From NCBI RefSeq assembly GCF_001592875.1, contig NZ_LSOF01000005.1, positions 249,912 to 313,911 on the forward strand: DNA of 64,000 nt, in the 5' to 3' direction. Below, one piece after another: positions 51,934 to 64,000 of the stretch (position 1 is its first letter; each line of letters begins with the position of its first letter). The position numbers were made by a program, and so were the translations under genes. Origin of the DNA: Pseudomonas sp. BMS12 (lineage in GTDB: Bacteria; Pseudomonadota; Gammaproteobacteria; Pseudomonadales; Pseudomonadaceae). Below the pieces are notes generated by a model. It was not told where the DNA came from, did not search any database, and saw only the letters and a program-made list of their open reading frames with translations.

Positions 51934-52458
51934 ATGCGTGCGCTTCGCCTTATCCCCCTGCTGTTCTGCCTGCTGGCCCCGGCCGCCTTCGCAGACGGCC
52001 TGTACCAGATCGAAGTCATCGTCTTCCGCCAAGCCGGCGAAGCACTCAGCAGCAGCCAGCCGGCACCGGATGACTGGGCGGTAGGCGCCGCGCCGATTGC
52101 CGGCAACGAGCGCGGCACCGCCCTCAACAATGAGGCCGCCAAGCTCAACCCGGGCAACGGCTACGAAGTGTTGCTGCACCAGGCCTGGGCGCAAAACCTG
52201 TCGGCCGTGCCGACCAAGAGCGCCCTGAGCACCGGCACCGAGCAGTTTGGCCACTACCCGGCCGAGGGCACGGTGAGCCTGAGCGAGCAGGATCGCCTGG
52301 TCGACCTGGAGGCGAACATCTGGATCAACCGTTTCGACGCCGACGGCCTGCTCACCGGCAGCGAGCGGGTTCGCCAGCGCACTCGTCTGCGCCCCGGTGA
52401 GTTGACCTATCTGGACAACGGCAGCCTCGGCCTGCTGGTCAAGGTTACCCAGCTCTGA
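51934..52458 (+). CDS. CsiV-family secreted protein
   Basis: A 174-residue protein with a cleavable signal peptide (about 1-20, ending AAFA). The mature part begins YQIEVIVFRQ and ends with DLEANIWINRF and LTYLDNGSLGLLVKV, typical of the CsiV/PA3003-like family; CsiV in Acidovorax citrulli was first linked to cell-shape or peptidoglycan phenotypes, but the function in Pseudomonas is unknown to me. AAAGGA precedes the ATG. It follows mfd by 11 bases and is followed after one base by the helicase gene, so the three are probably one operon. Confidence 0.75.
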   Translation: MRALRLIPLLFCLLAPAAFADGLYQIEVIVFRQAGEALSSSQPAPDDWAVGAAPIAGNERGTALNNEAAKLNPGNGYEVLLHQAWAQNLSAVPTKSALSTGTEQFGHYPAEGTVSLSEQDRLVDLEANIWINRFDADGLLTGSERVRQRTRLRPGELTYLDNGSLGLLVKVTQL

Positions 52459-52459
52459 T

Positions 52460-55066
<2,607 letters not shown>

Positions 55067-55121
55067 CAGATGCCGAAAGACAGTGGACCGCTGACCGCAG
55101 AGTTCGGCTCCGCCGCCGGCA

Positions 55122-56886
<1,765 letters not shown>

Positions 56887-56896
56887 AACAGAGTCC

Positions 56897-57421
56897 TTAG
56901 GCGAGGTCGGCCGCCGCCCACTCGGGGCATGCCGCCTCGTCGATCAACACCGCACAGTGCGGTGGTACGCGAGGAAAAAGAGTCAACAGATCGGCATTGC
57001 GCAAACGCACACAGCCATGGGACAGCGGCACGCCCATAGGTTCGCTGTCCGGCGTGCCGTGCAGATAGATATAACGACGAAAAGTGTCGACTGCCCCGAG
57101 GCGGTTGACACCCGGCTCGCAGCCGCTGAGCCAGAGGATGCGGGTCAGAATCCAGTCGCGCCCCGGGAATTGCGTCGCCAACTCTCGCGACCAGACCTCG
57201 CCGGTCCAGCGCCGCCCACGCAGTACGGCGCCCTCGGGCAGCCCCTCACCAATCTTCGCCCGCACCTGATGGCGGCCACGGGGCGTACAGTTCGAGCCAC
57301 TGCGCTCGCCAGGGCCATTGAGCGCGGTAGACACCGGCAGATGCAGGCACAGCTGCCCGTCGGCAAAGCCGTACAGGCACTGGTCAGCAATGGAGATATG
57401 CAGGAAATCGAGCAGGTACAT
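56897..57421 (-). CDS. YkuD-type L,D-transpeptidase-like protein without signal peptide
   Basis: A 174-residue protein. The YkuD catalytic motif HGTPDSEPMGVP...SHGCVRL (Cys near 146) is complete. The start MYLLDFLHIS has no clear signal peptide, and no Shine-Dalgarno was found, so the exact start is open. In most Pseudomonas L,D-transpeptidases the domain is exported; a cytoplasmic location, beside the cytoplasmic NagZ, would be unusual. It lies between psrA and nagZ, 40 bases from the former and 10 from the latter. Function as transpeptidase or L,D-carboxypeptidase is inferred from the motif. Confidence 0.8.
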   Translation of the reverse strand: MYLLDFLHISIADQCLYGFADGQLCLHLPVSTALNGPGERSGSNCTPRGRHQVRAKIGEGLPEGAVLRGRRWTGEVWSRELATQFPGRDWILTRILWLSGCEPGVNRLGAVDTFRRYIYLHGTPDSEPMGVPLSHGCVRLRNADLLTLFPRVPPHCAVLIDEAACPEWAAADLA

Positions 57422-57461
57422 GGGCCGCTAGCTTAGCCCATCGCCCCGCCCGGGCACAGGG

Positions 57462-58166
57462 TCAGCCGGCCTTGGCGGTAGCCGTCTTGCTACGCGGCTT
57501 GAACTGGGCATTGGCCAGAACGTCGTCGCTCACACCGCTCTCGGCACGCATACCCGCCGCGAGGAACGGCACCATCAGACGCATGACCTGCTCCATCGAG
57601 GTGTCCACGCCAAAGTCGTTCTCGGCCATGCCGCGCAAGGCCTTGATGCCGGACATGCTGAACGCGGCAGCACCGAGCATGAAATGCACGCGCCAGAAGA
57701 TCTCCAGCGGCGGCAACTTCGGCGCGACCTCATTGAGCAGCAGCATGTAGCGGCGGAAGACCTTGCCGTACACCTCTTCCAGGTACTTGCGCAGGTGACC
57801 CTGACTCTGGCTGAAGGCCAGCCCCAGCAAGCGCATGAAGATCGACAGGTCATTGCCACTGCGGGGTTTCACCGCCAGGGCCTGCTCCACCAGCATGTTG
57901 AGCAGGTCCTCCAGGCTGGGCTTGTCACCGGCACGGACCTGACGGCGATCCAGTTCGCGCTCCAGGCTGATGCAGAACGGCCCCAGGAACCGCGAAAACA
58001 CCGCCTGAATCAACGCTTTCTTGGAACCGAAATGGTAATTCACCGCCGCCAGATTGACCCCGGCCTTGCTCGTGATCAGGCGCAGAGAGGTTTCCGCGAA
58101 GCCTTTTTCGGCAAACAGCTGCTCTGCAGCATCCAAGATGCGCTCAACGGTTTCTGATTGAGCCAT
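57462..58166 (-). CDS. psrA: TetR-family fatty-acid-responsive regulator PsrA
   Basis: PsrA represses its own gene and fadBA5, and activates rpoS; long-chain acyl-CoA or fatty acid relieves binding. The start MAQSETVERILDAAE gives 234 residues with a TetR HTH (about 1-50, GVNLAAVNYHFGSKK) and a helical ligand domain. The gene order psrA-lexA (divergent) matches PA3006-PA3007. A PsrA operator lies in its own promoter. fadA, a known target operon member, is at the right end of the window. Confidence 0.96.
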   Translation of the reverse strand: MAQSETVERILDAAEQLFAEKGFAETSLRLITSKAGVNLAAVNYHFGSKKALIQAVFSRFLGPFCISLERELDRRQVRAGDKPSLEDLLNMLVEQALAVKPRSGNDLSIFMRLLGLAFSQSQGHLRKYLEEVYGKVFRRYMLLLNEVAPKLPPLEIFWRVHFMLGAAAFSMSGIKALRGMAENDFGVDTSMEQVMRLMVPFLAAGMRAESGVSDDVLANAQFKPRSKTATAKAG

Positions 58167-58181
58167 GACATACCTACCTGA

Positions 58182-58195
58182 CAAACACTTGTTTG
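58182..58195 (-). promoter_or_regulatory. PsrA operator
   Basis: CAAACACTTGTTTG, a perfect match to the published PsrA motif (C/G)AAAC-N2-4-GTTTG, lies 15-30 bases upstream of psrA, near the expected +1 of the promoter. Confidence 0.85.
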
Positions 58196-58196
58196 A

Positions 58197-58226
58197 AACA
58201 TACGTATCAGACAGACGCCCTGTCAA
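58197..58226 (-). promoter_or_regulatory. psrA promoter
   Basis: A perfect TTGACA (58226-58221) is followed by 18 bases and TATGTT (58202-58197) on the minus strand, immediately before the PsrA box. A 7-bp inverted repeat CCTGTCA/TGACAGG (58219-58236) overlaps the -35. Confidence 0.6.
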
Positions 58227-58348
58227 GCCTGACAGGCCTTTTCATGGCTGGCCGGTCACCCATTAAACCATAGAGCAATCGCGGCAGAACTGCGGGCATC
58301 TCGGCAAACACCCGGATTGGCCATTTTGCCCGTCACAAAAAACAGGTG

Positions 58349-58376
58349 TTGCCAGCGACAAATCACTGTATATAAT
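58349..58376 (+). promoter_or_regulatory. lexA promoter
   Basis: TTGCCA and TATAAT are spaced by 16 bases; the -10 lies inside the first SOS box, so LexA binding would block RNA polymerase. Confidence 0.7.
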
Positions 58377-58381
58377 CACAG
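58366..58381 (+). promoter_or_regulatory. SOS box 1
   Basis: CTGTATATAATCACAG fits the LexA consensus CTG-N10-CAG and covers the -10 element. Confidence 0.88.
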
Positions 58382-58384
58382 CAA

Positions 58385-58400
58385 CTGTATAAACAGACAG
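58385..58400 (+). promoter_or_regulatory. SOS box 2
   Basis: CTGTATAAACAGACAG, again CTG-N10-CAG, lies three bases after the first box and ten bases before the lexA ATG. Confidence 0.82.
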
Positions 58401-58409
58401 ACCACCAGC

Positions 58410-59018
58410 ATGCTCAAACTGACGCCGCGGCAAACCGAGATCCTTTCTTTCATCAAGCGCTGCCTGGAAGACAACGGCTATCCGCCAACCCGCGCGGAAA
58501 TCGCCCAGGAGCTCGGATTCAAATCACCGAATGCCGCCGAGGAGCATCTCAAGGCCCTTGCGCGCAAAGGTGCCATCGAGATGACTCCAGGCGCCTCGCG
58601 CGGCATCCGCATTCCCGGCTTCGAGCCTGCCAACGATGAAGAAGGCCTGCCCGTGATCGGTCGCGTAGCTGCCGGCGCACCGATCCTGGCACAACAGAAT
58701 GTCGAAGACTCCTGCAAGATCAATCCCGAGTTCTTCCACCCCAAGGCCGACTATCTACTGCGCGTACGCGGCATGAGCATGAAAGATATCGGCATCCTCG
58801 ACGGCGACCTGCTGGCCGTGCACACCACCCGCGAGGCACGCAACGGCCAGATCGTGGTAGCGCGCATCGACGATGAAGTCACCGTCAAACGCTTTCAGCG
58901 CAACGGCAACAAGGTGCTGCTGATTGCCGAAAACCCCGAGTTCGCACCGATAGAAGTGAACCTGGAAGAACAGGACCTGGTAATCGAAGGCTTGAGTGTC
59001 GGCGTAATCCGCCGCTGA
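58410..59018 (+). CDS. lexA: SOS repressor LexA
   Basis: LexA represses the SOS regulon and cleaves itself when RecA filaments form. The start [12 protein letters not shown] gives 202 residues. An N-terminal winged HTH (about 1-65) precedes the cleavage site AAG (Ala88-Gly89) and the Ser123/Lys160 dyad in GMSMKDIGI and VTVKRF. The in-frame upstream codons are not conserved. Two SOS boxes control it and sulA follows after 15 bases, so lexA-sulA form one SOS-regulated unit as in other pseudomonads. Confidence 0.98.
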   Translation: MLKLTPRQTEILSFIKRCLEDNGYPPTRAEIAQELGFKSPNAAEEHLKALARKGAIEMTPGASRGIRIPGFEPANDEEGLPVIGRVAAGAPILAQQNVEDSCKINPEFFHPKADYLLRVRGMSMKDIGILDGDLLAVHTTREARNGQIVVARIDDEVTVKRFQRNGNKVLLIAENPEFAPIEVNLEEQDLVIEGLSVGVIRR

Positions 59019-59033
59019 GTTAAGGAGAGCTTC

Positions 59034-59504
59034 ATGCAGTTCCCGCAGTCGCTGAACCGTTCGCAACTCCCGCTGTTTGAAGCCTTCATCGGCAGCACCA
59101 TGCCGCAATTGCTCGACGATATGGTGGAAACACCCTGGCTCGACGAGCCAGAACCCTTCAGCGAACTGCGCCTGTCCGGCTCTCCGGGCAACTGCCGCCA
59201 TCTGCTCGGCCCTGTGCTGCGCGAACTCAGCCAGAACCAGGATGCACGCTGGCTGACCCTGGTTGCCCCGCCAGCCTCTATCACCAATGCCTGGCTACGT
59301 AGTGTCGGCCTTAACCTGGATCGACTGCTACTGCTGCAACCTCGCACTGGCCAGGATGCTCTGGAACTGACCCGCGAGGCCCTGCGCCTGGGCCGCAGCC
59401 ATACCGTGGTGAGCTGGCTCAACCTGCAGGCCGCGCAACGCGCGCACCTGAGCAGCGCCGCCCGCATGGGCAGTGCGCAAAGCCTGAATATTCGACTGGA
59501 TTGA
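59034..59504 (+). CDS. sulA: SOS cell-division inhibitor SulA
   Basis: SulA binds FtsZ and delays division during DNA damage. The 156-residue protein shows the SulA fold region (PPASITNAWLRSVGLNLDRLLLLQP), a RecA-like strand pattern. TAAGGAGAG precedes the ATG. It is co-transcribed with lexA, the Pseudomonas arrangement (PA3008), so no separate SOS box is needed. Confidence 0.93.
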   Translation: MQFPQSLNRSQLPLFEAFIGSTMPQLLDDMVETPWLDEPEPFSELRLSGSPGNCRHLLGPVLRELSQNQDARWLTLVAPPASITNAWLRSVGLNLDRLLLLQPRTGQDALELTREALRLGRSHTVVSWLNLQAAQRAHLSSAARMGSAQSLNIRLD

Positions 59505-59539
59505 AGCGTAGAGCTCGGGGCGTAAATTACCCCAGCTTA

Positions 59540-59558
59540 GATGCCCGTTGCGGGCATC
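59540..59558. terminator. weak hairpin between sulA and the next gene
   Basis: GATGCCCG/CGGGCATC with a three-base loop lies 35 bases after sulA. There is no T tail, so it may be only a partial or factor-dependent terminator for the convergent genes. Confidence 0.45.
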
Positions 59559-59564
59559 AGTCAA

Positions 59565-59798
59565 TCAATGCAACACGCGAGGCTGCTCATCCTGCTCGAG
59601 ATCGCCTTCAGCCAGGCGACCGGCCATCTGCACGCCGACGTTGAGCATGGCCTTGGCCACCTCGACGTGGTGTCCCTGCATAAAGGCCCGAGCATCCGCC
59701 GAGAAATCCAGAGTCACCAGCACTTCTTCATCCTCGGCACGACGCAGAATAATACGCCCATCGGGCATTTCGACGATTTCAAGGAAGGATGTAGACAT
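59565..59798 (-). CDS. small conserved protein (PA3009-like)
   Basis: A 77-residue acidic protein, MSTSFLEIVEMPDGRIILRRA at the start, with an alternation of strands and one helix, DARAFMQGHHVEVAKAMLNVGVQMAG. No membrane segment or metal motif is present. The function is unknown, but the gene is conserved between sulA and topA in pseudomonads. GAGAG precedes the ATG. Confidence 0.75.
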   Translation of the reverse strand: MSTSFLEIVEMPDGRIILRRAEDEEVLVTLDFSADARAFMQGHHVEVAKAMLNVGVQMAGRLAEGDLEQDEQPRVLH

Positions 59799-59866
59799 AA
59801 CTTAACTCTCCAAGCGGGCGATCAGTGTACCAGCCAAGGCGGTGTCACCCTAGCCCACCGATCCCG

Positions 59867-60385
59867 TCAGCACTCGCTGAGCGACTCTCGATAGCGCAGC
59901 ACCAGCTGTTTGAGCTGCTGCCGCCAATCTTCCAATTCAGCACTGCTCAGCGGTGGCTCTGCCTCATCGACGCTGACCGCCTCGATCAACGGCAGGGTCG
60001 GATCTACCTTGGCTTTCTTCGGCGCCTGTGTCGGCCTGTGCAGCTCCGCGTGAGCAGCAAGCAAGCGCGCTAGCCAGCTTTCCGGTTGCTGCGCTATCTC
60101 CATCAGCTCAGCCAGCTCAGGCGTCGGGGTGGACTGCAGAACCTGGGAACTGAGGATCAAGTCGACGCGCGGGGCACCCGCTACAGCCAGCTTGTAGTAG
60201 TCGGTAATCTCATGGCAGAGCCCCAGTACGGCACCGTACAAATGGAACAAAGCAGCTTCACGCTCCGCTTGCAGCAGCGCCTGCGCATTGGCGACCTGCC
60301 CCGCTTCGGCCCTGCGCAGGCTTTCGAGCGCCAATCCGGCGAAGAAGATCTTCTGGTTGGTACGAGTGTAGGGCTCATGGGCCAT
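59867..60385 (-). CDS. DUF6586-like protein (PA3010-like)
   Basis: A 172-residue cytoplasmic protein, mainly helical. The N-terminal half carries RTNQKIFFAGLALESLRR and a Cys/His pair in LGLCHEITDYYKLAV. The C-terminal part is a charged helix. It matches the DUF6586 family in pseudomonads by position and pattern; no function is known. AGGAGC precedes the ATG, and topA lies 98 bases upstream. Confidence 0.75.
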   Translation of the reverse strand: MAHEPYTRTNQKIFFAGLALESLRRAEAGQVANAQALLQAEREAALFHLYGAVLGLCHEITDYYKLAVAGAPRVDLILSSQVLQSTPTPELAELMEIAQQPESWLARLLAAHAELHRPTQAPKKAKVDPTLPLIEAVSVDEAEPPLSSAELEDWRQQLKQLVLRYRESLSEC

Positions 60386-60483
60386 GACCAGCTCCTCTGC
60401 GTCAGCCAGACGCTGTGACGCAAACAGAAAATATCTCGGGGCGCCTCAAGGACGCCCCAGCAGAGCGCGCATACGAATGAACG

Positions 60484-63093
<2,610 letters not shown>

Positions 63094-63183
63094 GGACTGG
63101 AGAATTCCTGAATACGAAAAAGAAAGAATAAGCGGCGGGCGCCTATAAAGGCACCGCTATATATAGTGGCCGTCGAGCTCAGG

Positions 63184-63438
63184 TCAAGGGTGAATCCCTG
63201 AGGCACTCGGCCCGATCAATGCAGATTCAGCCTCGATCAGAGCAAAGCGCGGGACCGTCTCGCCGTCCAGCTCGACCGTACCGCAGAACATCTCAAGCGG
63301 CCTGACCCAAAGGCCGAAATCGCCGTACAGCGCCTGATAGACCACCAGCCACTCCTCGGTTTCCGAGTGTTGGGCAGTGGCGAAGACGCGGTATTGCGGC
63401 CCCTTGTAGTGACGATACAAGCCGGGTTGAAGTTGCAT
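63184..63438 (-). CDS. DUF1653 family protein
   Basis: An 84-residue protein, LQPGLYRHYKGPQYRVF with the conserved Y-x-H-Y-K-G and later QALYGDFGLWVRP. DUF1653 is a small beta-barrel family of unknown function. AGGAG precedes the ATG. It lies between the fadA terminator and topA, with 90 bases to topA. Confidence 0.85.
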   Translation of the reverse strand: MQLQPGLYRHYKGPQYRVFATAQHSETEEWLVVYQALYGDFGLWVRPLEMFCGTVELDGETVPRFALIEAESALIGPSASGIHP

Positions 63439-63456
63439 GCAAGACTCCTGAAAAAC

Positions 63457-63484
63457 AAAAACCGGGGCACAGGGCCCCGGTTTT
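63457..63484 (-). terminator. fadA terminator
   Basis: An AAAACCGGGGC/GCCCCGGTTTT stem with a short loop and a T-rich tail on the minus strand lies 14 bases beyond the fadA stop. Confidence 0.9.
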
Positions 63485-63498
63485 CACATCCCGAACGC

Positions 63499-64000
<502 letters not shown>

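Overview
The window is a gene-dense, GC-rich stretch of gammaproteobacterial chromosome. Gene content, protein lengths and local gene order point to the genus Pseudomonas. Recognised from memory of the P. aeruginosa PAO1 map, several PAO1-like blocks are joined here: dcd-apbC-metG-rnf-nth; gloA-argG-motY-pyrC-rnt-bfd; usp-DUF1289-acnB; and one long block from murB to fadA. The species was not determined. Blocks that are apart in PAO1 sit together here, so this is probably not P. aeruginosa itself. No rRNA, tRNA, CRISPR array, prophage, transposase or integrase was seen.

Layout. 1-3.3 kb: the end of a DUF2955 membrane protein, a small K+-channel-like protein, dcd and apbC. 3.4-13.2 kb: metG, a DUF4349 lipoprotein, the Rnf/Rsx electron-transport operon rsxABCDGE, nth and a small acidic protein. 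13.4-22.2 kb: a GAF-GGDEF protein, gloA, a small secreted protein, argG, motY, pyrC, rnt, bfd with a Fur-box-like promoter, miaE, a tandem universal stress protein and a DUF1289 protein. 22.3-25.3 kb: acnB behind a long structured leader. 25.4-32.3 kb: an envelope operon on the minus strand (comEC-exbB-exbD-lpxK-trm112-kdsB-ptp-murB). 32.4-37.8 kb: DUF2062, lolCDE, a PilZ protein, a small secreted protein and a glycerophosphodiester phosphodiesterase. 38-46.6 kb: sthA and the complete Na+-NQR operon nqrABCDEF with apbE and nqrM. 46.9-55.1 kb: a long-form GAPDH, mfd, csiV and a SWIM-SNF2 helicase. 55.1-64 kb: MTI phosphorylase, nagZ, a YkuD protein, psrA, lexA-sulA, two small conserved genes, topA, a DUF1653 protein and the end of fadA.

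How the genes work together. Rnf and NQR are homologous membrane redox pumps, and both are encoded here. ApbE supplies their covalent FMN and NqrM their iron centre. SthA, AcnB and GAPDH complete a redox and central-metabolism theme. KdsB, LpxK, LolCDE, MurB, NagZ and the YkuD protein serve LPS, lipoprotein and peptidoglycan metabolism. LexA, SulA, Mfd, Nth and TopA cover DNA damage and topology. Regulatory sites readable by eye include two SOS boxes before lexA, a PsrA box in the psrA promoter, a Fur-like box before bfd and many intrinsic terminators.

I found no convincing new multi-gene system. The signals least explained by the genes are non-coding: an inverted-repeat leader before acnB, a two-hairpin leader before nqrA with a nearby 16-bp palindrome, and the tandem coiled-coil repeats in RsxC.
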